Shown one piece after another: positions 26,616 through 35,365 of a stretch of DNA of 64,000 bases. The notes beneath the pieces were generated by a model. The model was given only the letters and a program-made list of their open reading frames with translations. It made no database searches and was not told where the DNA came from. The stretch lies in the NCBI RefSeq assembly GCF_014652615.1, contig NZ_BMZD01000002.1:310001-374000 (forward strand), written 5' to 3'. Within the stretch, counting starts at the first letter, position 1, and every line of letters begins with the position of its first letter. A program made the translations under genes and the position numbers. This DNA comes from Novosphingobium arvoryzae. Lineage in GTDB: Bacteria > Pseudomonadota > Alphaproteobacteria > Sphingomonadales > Sphingomonadaceae.

Positions 26616-27668
26616 CTAGACCGGCGACCACGGCGTGTCGTCGGCTTCCTCGCGCTCACCATCGGGGCGTTCGGTCACCGTCGCGGCGGGGAGGTATTCC
26701 AGCACGGCGTCGAGCAGCGCGTCGATGCCCTGCCCGGTCGCGCCGGAAATCGGGAACACCCGCTCCGCCCCGGCCTCATGCAGTTCGCGCGTGAACGCAT
26801 CGACCAGTTCGGCGTCGACCAGATCGACCTTGTTGAGCGCGATCAGGCGCGGCTTTTCGTCCAGCCCGCCGCCATAGGCCGCAAGTTCTTCCTCGACGAT
26901 TTCCAGCGCCTCGGCCGGGTCGGTGCCCTGCACGTCGATCAGGTGGATCAGCACCCGGCAGCGTTCGATATGGCCCAGGAAGCGGTCGCCCACGCCCGCA
27001 CCTTCGGCCGCGCCCGCGATCAGGCCGGGAATGTCGGCCAGTACGAATTCGCGGTTGCGGTGATGCACCACCCCCAGCTGCGGACGCAGCGTGGTGAAGG
27101 CGTAATCGCCAACCTTGGCCTTGGTGTTGGTGATCTGGTTGATGAAGGTGGACTTGCCCGCGTTGGGCAGGCCGACCAGGCCCGCGTCGGCCAGCAGCTT
27201 AAGCCGCAACCAGACGTACATTTCCTCGCCCGGCAGGCCGGGCTGGTGCTGGCGCGGGGCGCGGTTGGTGGAAGTCTTGTAGCTGGCATTGCCGCGACCG
27301 CCCAGCCCGCCTTCCAGCAGGGTCACCCGCTGGCCCGCCTCGGTCAGGTCGAGCAGCACGGTCTCGCGGTCGTCGTCCAGCACCTGCGTGCCGACCGGAA
27401 CCTTGATCACCAGATCCTTGCCCGCCGCGCCGTGGCGGTTCTTGCCCATGCCCTGCACACCGCGCTGGGCCTTGAAGTGCTGGGTATAGCGGAAATCGAT
27501 CAGGGTGTTCAGGCCCGCAACCGCTTCGAAAATGATGTCCCCGCCCTTGCCGCCGTTGCCGCCATCGGGGCCGCCGTATTCGACGTATTTTTCACGCCGG
27601 AACGAAACGGCGCCGGGGCCGCCCGCACCGGAACGGATGAAAATCTTGGCCTGGTCGAGAAAGTGCAT
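26616..27668 (-). CDS. obgE: Obg-family GTPase
   Basis: A 350-residue GTPase of 50S ribosome assembly and stringent control. The glycine-rich Obg fold ([22 protein letters not shown]) fills about the first 158 residues. The G domain follows with [15 protein letters not shown] and NKVDL. There is no C-terminal OCT domain, which is common in this class. It is the last gene in its unit, 79 bases from proB. Confidence 0.97.
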   Translation of the reverse strand: MHFLDQAKIFIRSGAGGPGAVSFRREKYVEYGGPDGGNGGKGGDIIFEAVAGLNTLIDFRYTQHFKAQRGVQGMGKNRHGAAGKDLVIKVPVGTQVLDDDRETVLLDLTEAGQRVTLLEGGLGGRGNASYKTSTNRAPRQHQPGLPGEEMYVWLRLKLLADAGLVGLPNAGKSTFINQITNTKAKVGDYAFTTLRPQLGVVHHRNREFVLADIPGLIAGAAEGAGVGDRFLGHIERCRVLIHLIDVQGTDPAEALEIVEEELAAYGGGLDEKPRLIALNKVDLVDAELVDAFTRELHEAGAERVFPISGATGQGIDALLDAVLEYLPAATVTERPDGEREEADDTPWSPV

Positions 27669-27735
27669 GGTTCTGGCTGTCGCGAAAGTGGTCTGCGACG
27701 ATCAGCCTACCACGTCAGGGGGAAAAAATCGCTAC

Positions 27736-27811
<76 letters not shown>

Positions 27812-27851
27812 GTTCCAGTGCAAACACGCCGACCTGATCAGGCCTGCGAGA

Positions 27852-27878
27852 GCGGTCCCCTTAGCGAAAGGGAACCGC
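27852..27878 (-). terminator. Hairpin after the lipoprotein gene
   Basis: A 9-bp stem with one G-U wobble (GCGGTTCCC / GGGGACCGC on the minus strand), loop of nine bases, lies 33 bases past the lipoprotein stop. It has no clear U-tract and lies before the tRNA-Ala gene. Confidence 0.5.
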
Positions 27879-27910
27879 CCATGAAAGAGTAAAGTTGCGA
27901 CTTTTTGCGA

Positions 27911-28621
27911 TCAACGCGTCACAGTCGTCGCGGCCGGAGCCGCCGAGGACGCCGCGGTGGGCGCATACTTGGCATCCCAGGCGGCAACATCGGCACGATA
28001 CTGCTCATAGGTGCGGAAAAAGGTTTCGAACACCGTCTCCAGCGTCGCCATGCTGCGCTGGCTGAACGCGCCGAGTTCAGCCGGCTTCACGGTGGCCGAA
28101 TCGCGCGCGATCACGGTGGCCGCATCACAGAATGCCTCCAGCGTCGCGGGGTAGGCGTAATAGTTGTAAACTTGCGTCATGTAGGCTTCACGCGGGCGGA
28201 TGAACGCGGAACCGTACCGCTTGCGGAAATCCCCGTCGACTGCCGTGTTCGCGGCCTTCAGCCCCTTGGCGTGGGTCTTCAGGAAAGTCTTGTAGTTGGT
28301 CAGGATCTCCGCATGCTCTGCCTTCAGGCAGTTCAGCGCGGCGACGTTATAGGCCGAGCGGATGTTCCAGATCGTCTGCGCCGGGGTCAGCCTGGCATTG
28401 ACCGTCTGGCGCACGCCATCGGGGCCGATCGGCGGCACGAACAGTCCGGCCGAAGCGCCCAGCGGCGGGAGCGGACGCGGCGGGATGTACACGACGGGCG
28501 CGGGTGCGGGCGGCGGCGGCGGGGGCGGCGGAGGGGCCGATTTCGGCCCGCATGCAGCCACCAGGGCGGCGGCCAGGGTGGCCGCACCGATCATTGCCTT
28601 GCGCCGGAAAGTTGCGCTCAT
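27911..28621 (-). CDS. Hypothetical lipoprotein
   Basis: A 236-residue envelope lipoprotein of unknown function. The start at 28621 has AGGA six bases upstream. A signal peptide ends in the lipobox LVAAC at residues 20-24. It is followed by a run of about ten prolines and PPRPLPPLG, then a helical domain of about 170 residues with two cysteines (LNCLKAEH and EAFCDAAT). The domain includes an YNYYAYP motif. I recognise no family. The gene reads towards the tRNA-Ala. Confidence 0.75.
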   Translation of the reverse strand: MSATFRRKAMIGAATLAAALVAACGPKSAPPPPPPPPPAPAPVVYIPPRPLPPLGASAGLFVPPIGPDGVRQTVNARLTPAQTIWNIRSAYNVAALNCLKAEHAEILTNYKTFLKTHAKGLKAANTAVDGDFRKRYGSAFIRPREAYMTQVYNYYAYPATLEAFCDAATVIARDSATVKPAELGAFSQRSMATLETVFETFFRTYEQYRADVAAWDAKYAPTAASSAAPAATTVTR

Positions 28622-28720
28622 TTTCGTCCTGTCCCTCAAGCTGATGGATTGCGGTCCTGGCCCGGTCCGGGCTGACCTGCAATCTCGCAAAGTCCCTAGC
28701 CCCGATCATCGCCAAAGAAA

Positions 28721-28752
28721 ATGCCCGGTGCGACCAATGGCGCACCGGGCAT
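28721..28752 (-). terminator. Rho-independent terminator of the Bax1-I family gene
   Basis: A perfect 12-bp inverted repeat ATGCCCGGTGCG / CGCACCGGGCAT, loop of eight bases, lies 38 bases after the stop at 28791. It is followed on the minus strand by TTTCTTT. Confidence 0.88.
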
Positions 28753-28790
28753 CGTATTTTCAGACCGACCGGACGGCCGATCCCGCCCGC

Positions 28791-29537
28791 TTATTCGCGG
28801 TTGCCCAGGAAGCTGAGCAGGAACTGGAACATGTTGATGAAGTCCAGATACAGCGTCAGCGCGCCCAGCACGACCGCCTTGCCGGCGAATTCGGTGCCCT
28901 GCACATAGGCATGTTCTTCCTTCAGGCGCTGGGTGTCATACGCGGTCAGGCCCGCGAAGATCAGCACGCCCAGGATCGAGATGGCCAGTTGCAGCCCGCT
29001 CGACTGGAGGAAGATGTTGATCACCATCGCGATCACGATGCCGATCAGGCCCATGGTCATGAACTGGCCCATGCCGGTCAGGTTCTTCTTGGTGGTGTAA
29101 CCCACCAGGCTGAGGCCCGCGAAGGCGCCCGCCGTGGCGAAGAACGTGGTCGCGATCGAGGCGCCGGTGAAGACCAGGAAGATGGTCGACAGCGACAGGC
29201 CCATGGCGACGCAGAACGACCAGAACAGCACCTGCAGCGTGCCGGTCTGCATCCGGTTGGCGCCAAAGCTCATCGCGAAGACGAAGCCCAGCGGAGCGAG
29301 CATGATCAGCCAGCGCAGCGGGGTGGCCATGACCGATGCGGCCATGCCGGAATTGGCGAACAGCATCGCGACGATGCCCGAAAGCAGCACGCCCGATGCC
29401 ATGTAATTGTAGATCGAGAGCATGTGGCGGCGCAGCCCGGCGTCAAACTTGACCGCCGCGCCAAGCGCGTCACCGTTAAGGCTGGGGGACGCGCCGAAGC
29501 CCGTCCGAGTGGGCTGGGGATCGTTCCAGTTTGCCAT
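28791..29537 (-). CDS. Bax1-I/YccA family inner membrane protein
   Basis: A 248-residue protein of the Bax inhibitor-1 family with seven membrane helices between about residues 35 and 240. The conserved C-terminal YDTQRLKE and LTLYLDFINMFQFLLSFLG are present. In E. coli YccA modulates the FtsH protease; in others a proton- or calcium-leak role is proposed. The ATG at 29537 is preceded by a GGAG eleven bases away. It has a strong downstream terminator of its own. Confidence 0.93.
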   Translation of the reverse strand: MANWNDPQPTRTGFGASPSLNGDALGAAVKFDAGLRRHMLSIYNYMASGVLLSGIVAMLFANSGMAASVMATPLRWLIMLAPLGFVFAMSFGANRMQTGTLQVLFWSFCVAMGLSLSTIFLVFTGASIATTFFATAGAFAGLSLVGYTTKKNLTGMGQFMTMGLIGIVIAMVINIFLQSSGLQLAISILGVLIFAGLTAYDTQRLKEEHAYVQGTEFAGKAVVLGALTLYLDFINMFQFLLSFLGNRE

Positions 29538-29556
29538 TTTATCCAAAACTCCTTTG

Positions 29557-29594
29557 TCACCCCGGCATGATAGCAAGGGATCAAGTCCGGAATA
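29557..29594. repeat. Partial palindromic repeat related to the 15910/60665 elements
   Basis: Between the Bax1-I gene and proC, the segment begins GTCACCCCGG and ends GATCAAGTCCGG. The latter is the reverse complement of the CCGGACTTGATC core of the copy at 60665. The two halves are separated by about 12 bases, so this may be a rearranged or longer variant of the same family. Confidence 0.5.
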
Positions 29595-29654
29595 TCGGAT
29601 TGTTCCGTTCCGCTTTCAAGCGAAACCGGACATCGGCAGCTGTCGCAAATTGTA

Positions 29655-30461
29655 TCAGGAAGCCGCGCGGGCGGCGGCGGCCATCTCCGCATTGCGATCC
29701 CGCGCGGCGCGCAGGGTGTCCTGCACCAGCGCCAGCAGCGCCCCGCCCTCGTCCAGCACATCCAGCCCCTTCTGCGTGCTGCCACCCGGGCTGGCGACGC
29801 GGCGGGCCAGTTCAGCCGGCGAGTGCGGCGATGCGGCGGCCAGCAGCGCGGCCCCTTCCACCGTCGCCACGGCCAGCCGCTGGGCCTGCGCGGGATCGAG
29901 GCCCAGCGCGCTTGCTCCGGCCGCCAGCGCATCGATGAAGCGATAGACGAACCCCGGCCCCGACCCGGCGAGCGCGGTGACGAGATCGAACTCGCTTTCC
30001 GCCGCCAGCCATTCGGGCGCGCCGAGCGGGTCCATCAGCGTCGTCACCGCCGCGCGGCCAGCATCGTCCAGCCCGGTATCGAACAGCGCCACGGGCGACT
30101 TGCCGATTGCCGCGGCCAGGTTTGGCATGAGCCGCACGATGGCCCGCGCCGCCGGGAACCGCGCGGACAGGCTGGCCAGTTCCACCCCCGCGAGGATCGA
30201 CAGCACCACGGTATCCGCCCCCGCCAGCGCGGTGAGCGCGGGCGCGACATCGTCCAGCATTTGCGGCTTCACCCCCAGCAGGATCGCGTCAAAGTGGCGC
30301 TGCGGCAATGCGCGCAGCAGTTCGACCCCGGCAGGTGCCTCGGCCAGATAGGGATCAACCACGGTGAAGCGCGCCGGATCCGCACCGCCTGCCAGCCACC
30401 CGGCCAGCATCGCCCCGCCCATGTTGCCGCAGCCCAGCAGAAGGATTGAATCGAGACGCAT
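29655..30461 (-). CDS. proC: Pyrroline-5-carboxylate reductase
   Basis: A 268-residue NAD(P)H reductase making proline. The Rossmann loop GCGNMGGAM, the VKPQML block, RLMPNLAAAIG, and the C-terminal GSGPGFVYRFIDAL and ASPGGSTQKGL signature are all present. The ATG at 30461 has GGAG nine bases upstream; ATG at 30476 would add five residues. It lies 121 bases downstream of ybjN on the same strand. Confidence 0.94.
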   Translation of the reverse strand: MRLDSILLLGCGNMGGAMLAGWLAGGADPARFTVVDPYLAEAPAGVELLRALPQRHFDAILLGVKPQMLDDVAPALTALAGADTVVLSILAGVELASLSARFPAARAIVRLMPNLAAAIGKSPVALFDTGLDDAGRAAVTTLMDPLGAPEWLAAESEFDLVTALAGSGPGFVYRFIDALAAGASALGLDPAQAQRLAVATVEGAALLAAASPHSPAELARRVASPGGSTQKGLDVLDEGGALLALVQDTLRAARDRNAEMAAAARAAS

Positions 30462-30582
30462 CGGCGCTTGCTCCATCAGAAGTTCGTCATGGCGCGCACG
30501 GCACGGCCACCCGGAGGAGCGGGCACGGTGCGCAGGCGTGCCTCGCTAAGCGCGTGGCACCGAAAGTCCAGAGTGAAAAGGT

Positions 30583-31086
30583 TCAGGCCTCGCCCGCTGC
30601 GTCGACCATCGCGCTGGACAGCGCTTCGGTCGGGGACTTGTCCCCCCACAAGACGAACTGGAACGCGGGATAGAACCGGTCGCATTCCTCGACCGCCGCT
30701 TCCACCGCGACTTGTGCCTGGGCAAGGCTGAGCAGCCCGTCATCACCCAGCAGCAAGCCGTGGCGATAGAGCAGGACGCTGCCGTTCGACCACATGTCGA
30801 AATGGCCGACCCACAGCTGCTCGTTCACCATCGCCAGCAATTCATAGATGTTGCCCAGCTTGTCATCCGGGATGCGGATATCGGGCAGGCACAGCAACTG
30901 CAGCACGTGATCCTCGCGCCGCCAGATCCCACGCAGGGTGTAGGTTGCCCAGCTGCCCTTGATCTCGCCCGAAATCTCGTCTTCGGCGACGAACTCGCAC
31001 GGCCAGCCGCGCGCCTCGAACAGCGAGGCGAGCATGTCGACGGGCGCTGCGTCTTCCTCCCGTGCGAATTCTCGGCTGCCTTGCAT
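30583..31086 (-). CDS. YbjN domain-containing protein
   Basis: A 167-residue cytoplasmic protein of the YbjN family (type III secretion chaperone-like fold). The family blocks GWPCEFVAED and LGNIYELLAMVNEQLWVGHFDMW are clear, with a C-terminal acidic helix. YbjN proteins suppress temperature-sensitive and stress phenotypes, with no known enzymatic activity. The neighbouring proC is a common companion in sphingomonads. Confidence 0.88.
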   Translation of the reverse strand: MQGSREFAREEDAAPVDMLASLFEARGWPCEFVAEDEISGEIKGSWATYTLRGIWRREDHVLQLLCLPDIRIPDDKLGNIYELLAMVNEQLWVGHFDMWSNGSVLLYRHGLLLGDDGLLSLAQAQVAVEAAVEECDRFYPAFQFVLWGDKSPTEALSSAMVDAAGEA

Positions 31087-31257
31087 CTTTGGTTCCCGGC
31101 GGCTGTCTGCACCCCATGGCGCGGCCTCACGCTGGATGCGTCGGGAAGGGGCGATCCGACAATGTCAGGTTAACGCACCGTTGCGCATAACTCGACAAGG
31201 CTGTTCACAAAGTGTGGAAAAGGAGTGGGCAACCCCACGCCGCCGCCATCCGCAAAT

Positions 31258-33234
31258 CTACTTACCCGCCTTCAGCGCATCGACGATCTGCCCGGCCGGA
31301 CTGGTCCAGCTGAACGCGCCGTCGATTCCGGCCTTCTTGAGCTGCGCGATATAGGCATTCGCCGCCTTGTCCGACGGGAACGGCCCGGTCAGCAGCCGGT
31401 TGGTCTGGCCCCAGGCGGTCACGAACGGACTGCGCTTGGCAAACACGTCCGCATTCTCGCGCGAGAAGCGCCGCCAGTCGAACGCCAGCGCCGACTTGTC
31501 GCGCCCGGTCGCCACCTGCACCCAGATCCGGCTCGGATGCTTGGCCGCAGCCGAAGCCTTGATCGCCTTTTCGCGGGCCTCGGCCTCTCTGGCGGCCTTG
31601 GCTTCACGCTCGGCCTTGGCCTTGGCTTCGGCGGCGGCCTTGGCCTTGGGATCGACCGTCGGCGCGATCCGGCGCAGGTCAACGGCCCCGGCCGCCGGTT
31701 CAGCCTCACGGCTGGGCGGGCCGAGATCGGCGAACAGCTCCGCCAGGTTCTTGGGCCGCGCGGCCGGGACCGGAGCCGGTGCCGGAGACGATGCCGAAAC
31801 CGGCGCTGCCGCCGCAGGGCTTGGGGGAGGAGCGACCGGCGCGCTGGCTGCCGGCGCGGGCTTCAACTCGAACGTGCGCGCCGCGCTGCTACCGCCATCA
31901 AGCGAGGCAAAACCCGGTGCTGCGGCTGGCGCGGCTGTCCCAGTGGTCGCGAGCGCCGGACGCGGCGCTTCGGCACTGGCGGGCTGAGCGGCGGCCAGCG
32001 TCGGCGCGGCGGCCGGCGCAGGCGCGGGCGCAGCCGTGACGGTCACCGGTCGGACCGGAGCCGGGGTGGGCGGCGTGGGCGATGCAGCCGCCTGAAGCGG
32101 GGGCAGCTCGGCCTGACGCGGCGCAGACGCCGCCAATCCGGCGGCGGCAGGAGCCGGTGCTGTCGTCACTGGCGGGGTGGCGGTGGTTTCACGCGTAGCG
32201 ATCGGGGCCACCGGCGCGGCCGCGGTCGCGGCCACCCGCACCGCCGGCGTCCGCGCCGGAGCGGCATCGCCGCTGCGCTTGCGATCTCTGGAACGATCCC
32301 TGGCCTGATCCTTCGCACCCGACCGCGCGACCGGCACAGGTGCCGGAGTGGCCGCTGCCAGAACGGCGCGCGGGCGCTGGAACGCGGCAAAGCGGGGATC
32401 TTCGCGCCCGATATCGGCCGCGCGGGGAAACTGTCCAAGATTGGCCGCCGCCGCCTGCTGGGCCGCCGTCAGGCGCGGCATATACCGCAGATAGGCCGTC
32501 ATCGGTTCGGCCAGCTGGGCGGGCATGGTCGACCGGACGATCGATTCCGCTTCGGCGCCCTGCCCCAGAATGGCCAGCGCAAAGGCGCGGGTCCGCCAGG
32601 CACCCTTGTCCTGCTTTTGCAGCAGCGGGGTCAACGTCAGCTCCATCGCGCGGCGATCCCCGCCGATGGCCTGGCTGAGCGCCAGCCGTCGCACGGTTTC
32701 ATCGTCGCTGCCCGCAGCCAGCGCCAGCTTGTAATACTTCTGGGCCGTTTCGTTATCGCCCACCAGATCGTAGGCCAGCCCGCGCGGCCCCAGCAGCGCG
32801 GGATCGATCGCCCCGCCCTGCTCCGCCTCGTTGAACAGGTTGATCGCCGCAACCGGATCGTCGCTCAGCGCATAGGCCCCGGCCAGACCGGCCTTCACGT
32901 TCGGGTTGCCTGGCGCGAGCTTGGCGGCACGCTGGTAAAAGCCCACGGCCGCAGCCGAATCGCCGATCTGCATCGACATCCGCCCGGCCTCGATCAGGGT
33001 CGGGACATCGGTGGGATTGCGTGACAGCCGGTGCAGCACCTCATTGAGCTTCATGCCCGTCGATCCGGGGACCGACTGCACCACCGGGGCGCTGATCGTC
33101 GGCACCGCACCCGTGCCGTCCGCCTGGGCCAGCGCCGCGCCCGGCAGCGCCAACAGGCTGGCCCCCAGCAAGGCAGCCAGCCGCGCGCGCCGCAGCGGGG
33201 CAGGAACAGCGGTGGTGGGGGCAGATTCGGACAT
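31258..33234 (-). CDS. SPOR- and TPR-domain septal protein
   Basis: A 658-residue periplasmic protein placed directly after ftsZ. The start at 33234 has AAGG eight bases upstream. A signal peptide ends near ALAQA. TPR-like repeats occupy about 60-230 (LIEAGRMSMQIGDSAAAVGFYQRAAKLAP). A Pro/Ala-rich linker of about 290 residues follows, then an Ala/Lys/Glu helix, and a C-terminal SPOR domain (about 565-645, HPSRIWVQVATG...GPF). SPOR domains bind denuded glycan strands at the septum, so a role in division or peptidoglycan processing follows from family and position. Confidence 0.88.
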   Translation of the reverse strand: MSESAPTTAVPAPLRRARLAALLGASLLALPGAALAQADGTGAVPTISAPVVQSVPGSTGMKLNEVLHRLSRNPTDVPTLIEAGRMSMQIGDSAAAVGFYQRAAKLAPGNPNVKAGLAGAYALSDDPVAAINLFNEAEQGGAIDPALLGPRGLAYDLVGDNETAQKYYKLALAAGSDDETVRRLALSQAIGGDRRAMELTLTPLLQKQDKGAWRTRAFALAILGQGAEAESIVRSTMPAQLAEPMTAYLRYMPRLTAAQQAAAANLGQFPRAADIGREDPRFAAFQRPRAVLAAATPAPVPVARSGAKDQARDRSRDRKRSGDAAPARTPAVRVAATAAAPVAPIATRETTATPPVTTAPAPAAAGLAASAPRQAELPPLQAAASPTPPTPAPVRPVTVTAAPAPAPAAAPTLAAAQPASAEAPRPALATTGTAAPAAAPGFASLDGGSSAARTFELKPAPAASAPVAPPPSPAAAAPVSASSPAPAPVPAARPKNLAELFADLGPPSREAEPAAGAVDLRRIAPTVDPKAKAAAEAKAKAEREAKAAREAEAREKAIKASAAAKHPSRIWVQVATGRDKSALAFDWRRFSRENADVFAKRSPFVTAWGQTNRLLTGPFPSDKAANAYIAQLKKAGIDGAFSWTSPAGQIVDALKAGK

Positions 33235-33611
33235 CGCGAAAACCTTATTCCCGAAACAGGCAGGACGAGAGCCCATTGCAAGGGTCAGGACCCATTACAT
33301 ACGCCTTCGAGGTTTGAGTCAAAATGGCTCAGTGCAAGGAAGGAAGGCGAAGGAATAGGTCGATACTTCAAGGCTTCCTGACGCAGCAATGGGCCATTTT
33401 GGCCAAACCCCGCCGGGGCGGCGGATTGGCTTCCATCTCGGGCTAAAATTCCCTTGGAAAGGCAACCAGCCTTCCCTGCGTGAATTGCCGCCCGATATGT
33501 TCGCCATTCCGCCGCCTCGAAGGCGCATGTAATGGGTCCTGACCCTAGGCCCCCGTCCCTGAACTGTTGCCAAACGGCACCCCGGCTGCATCGCCCCGTG
33601 GCGCTTCTGCC
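33235..33611. other. Intergenic region between ftsZ and the SPOR gene
   Basis: This 377-base stretch holds only the inverted-repeat element at 33281-33546 and short flanks. The promoter of the SPOR gene, if separate from the cell-division transcript, must lie inside the element or in the 46 bases next to 33234. No other gene was seen. Confidence 0.8.
33281..33546. mobile_element. 266-bp MITE-like element with 32-bp terminal inverted repeats
   Basis: The left end (AGGGTCAGGACCCATTACAT at 33281-33300, continuing to 33312) and the right end at 33515-33546 are inverted copies of 32 bases with one mismatch. The interior has further inverted pairs: GGTTTG...AAAATGGC (33311-33330) against GGGCCATTTTGGCC (33391-33404), and GGAAAGGC / GCCTTCC. 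No reading frame fills it. It is the clearest non-autonomous mobile or structured element in the window. No certain target duplication was seen. Confidence 0.7.
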
Positions 33612-35231
33612 TTACTGGTTGTTCTGCCGCCCAAGGAAGCGGGGAATGCTGATCGACGGACCACCATCGTTGTCGTCGTCGTCATCATCTTCGCTCGACG
33701 AGCGGCCACCGCGCGAAAGGTTGGCCATGCGTTCGAACAGCGTTGCCCCGCCCACGCGCGGACCGGCGGAACCGGCCGGCGGTGCGGGCGCGCGGGCAGG
33801 AGCCGCAGCGCCAAAGTCATCCGCCGTGCCGGCCGGATCGATCGCGCCGCTGGCGCGTTCGCCGCTTTCGCTGGAAACCAGCCCACGGCGGCGGCCGGGC
33901 ATGGCGAGCGGCGATGCCGCTTCATCTTCTGCCGCGAGTGCATCCGCACCCAGCAGCAGTTCGTCACCATCGCTCGCAGCGGCAGGTTCACCGGCTTCGA
34001 GGTTCAGCTCCAGCGGTTCACCCGCCGCGGCGTCTTCGGTGTCCCAGTCATCGTCGGCATAAGTCGCGACAGGCTGCGCGGCCGGGGGCGGTGCGGGGGT
34101 GGGTTCCGGCTCTGGCTCGGGAGCGGCCGCAACCGGCGCGGGAGCGGGTTCGGGCGTGCGCTCGAACAGCGGCTCGGCAGCCGGAGCAGCCATCGCCGGA
34201 CGCGCAGGCCCGCGCGATCCGCCCATGTTGAACGGGCGTTCGCTGGCGGATTCGGCCTGCTGGGCCGTCTGTTCGATCCCGGTGGCGACCACCGACACGC
34301 GAATCTTGCCCTGCAGGTCGGGGTTGAAAGCGCTGCCCCAGATGATGTTGGCGTTGGGATCGACCAGCTCGCGGATGTGGTTCGCGGCCTCGTCCACTTC
34401 GAGCAGCTTCATGTCGTCGCCGCCGATGATGGAGATGATCACGCCCTTCGCGCCCTGCATCGACACGCCGTCGAGCAGCGGGTTGGCAATCGCCTTTTCG
34501 GCGGCTTCCAGCGCGCGGTTTTCGCCCTGGCCCTCGCCCGTGCCCATCATCGCCTTGCCCATCTCGGCCATGACCGAGCGGACGTCGGCAAAGTCGAGGT
34601 TGATCAGGCCCGGCATGACCATCAGGTCGGTGATGGAGCGCACGCCCTGCTGCAGCACCTCGTCAGCCAGTTCGAACGCTTCCTTGAAAGTCGTCTCGGC
34701 CTTGGCCACCAGGAACAGGTTCTGGTTGGGAATGACGATCAGGGTGTCGACGTGCTTTTGCAGCTCCTCGATCCCCGCCTCGGCCGAGCGCATCCGGCGC
34801 GTGCCTTCGAACAGGAACGGCTTGGTCACGACGCCGACCGTCAGCACGCCCTTTTCACGCGCCAGCTTGGCCACGACCGGGGCCGCGCCGGTGCCGGTGC
34901 CGCCGCCCATGCCCGCCGCGATGAAGCACATGTGCACGCCATCGAGCGCCCGCTCGATCTCGGCCATCGTTTCCTCGGCAGCCGCACGACCGACTTCGGG
35001 CCGCGAACCCGCGCCCAGGCCCTGGGTGATATCCGGACCCAGCTGGATGCGATGCTCGGCAATCGAATTGTTGAGCGCCTGCGCATCGGTGTTGGCGACG
35101 ACGAAGTCCACGCCCTCGATCCCGGCATGGATCATGTTGGCAATGGCGTTGCCACCGGCCCCGCCCACCCCGATCACGGTGATCCGGGGACGCAGCTCTT
35201 CAACGGCTGGCGGTCCGATATTGATGCTCAT
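33612..35231 (-). CDS. ftsZ: Cell division protein FtsZ
   Basis: A 539-residue tubulin-like GTPase that builds the Z ring. The ATG at 35231 has AGGAG seven bases upstream. The GTPase signature [10 protein letters not shown] (around residue 108), the T7 loop region NLDFADV and the GTP-binding start [12 protein letters not shown] are all present. The core of about 320 residues is followed by a Pro/Ala/Glu-rich linker of about 200 residues with an acidic run EDDDDDDND. The conserved end IPRFLGRQ binds FtsA and other partners. It is separated from ftsA by 134 bases, so it probably has its own promoter. Confidence 0.98.
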   Translation of the reverse strand: MSINIGPPAVEELRPRITVIGVGGAGGNAIANMIHAGIEGVDFVVANTDAQALNNSIAEHRIQLGPDITQGLGAGSRPEVGRAAAEETMAEIERALDGVHMCFIAAGMGGGTGTGAAPVVAKLAREKGVLTVGVVTKPFLFEGTRRMRSAEAGIEELQKHVDTLIVIPNQNLFLVAKAETTFKEAFELADEVLQQGVRSITDLMVMPGLINLDFADVRSVMAEMGKAMMGTGEGQGENRALEAAEKAIANPLLDGVSMQGAKGVIISIIGGDDMKLLEVDEAANHIRELVDPNANIIWGSAFNPDLQGKIRVSVVATGIEQTAQQAESASERPFNMGGSRGPARPAMAAPAAEPLFERTPEPAPAPVAAAPEPEPEPTPAPPPAAQPVATYADDDWDTEDAAAGEPLELNLEAGEPAAASDGDELLLGADALAAEDEAASPLAMPGRRRGLVSSESGERASGAIDPAGTADDFGAAAPARAPAPPAGSAGPRVGGATLFERMANLSRGGRSSSEDDDDDDNDGGPSISIPRFLGRQNNQ

Positions 35232-35275
35232 GGCGCTCTCCTGTCCGTCGCGCGGATGCAAATGGTCATTTGGAA

Positions 35276-35346
35276 TGGTTACTGCACTGTAAGAATCGGG
35301 CAAGCCAAGTCACTGGGGCGCGTTGTCCACAGTCGGCGCCGGATTC
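35276..35346 (-). promoter_or_regulatory. Possible cell-cycle-controlled ftsZ promoter
   Basis: In the ftsA-ftsZ gap the minus strand carries GTAACCAT (35276-35283), near the CtrA half-site TTAACCAT. Two GANTC sites, 35293-35297 and 35342-35346, are CcrM methylation sequences. In Caulobacter ftsZ is controlled by these factors. Extension to this organism is inference. Confidence 0.3.
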
Positions 35347-35365
35347 GGGCCAATTTCGTCGCACT

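Noticed and set aside
28501..28545. GGC-rich run resembling a repeat expansion.
   Set aside because: It encodes the proline run just after the lipobox of the hypothetical lipoprotein.
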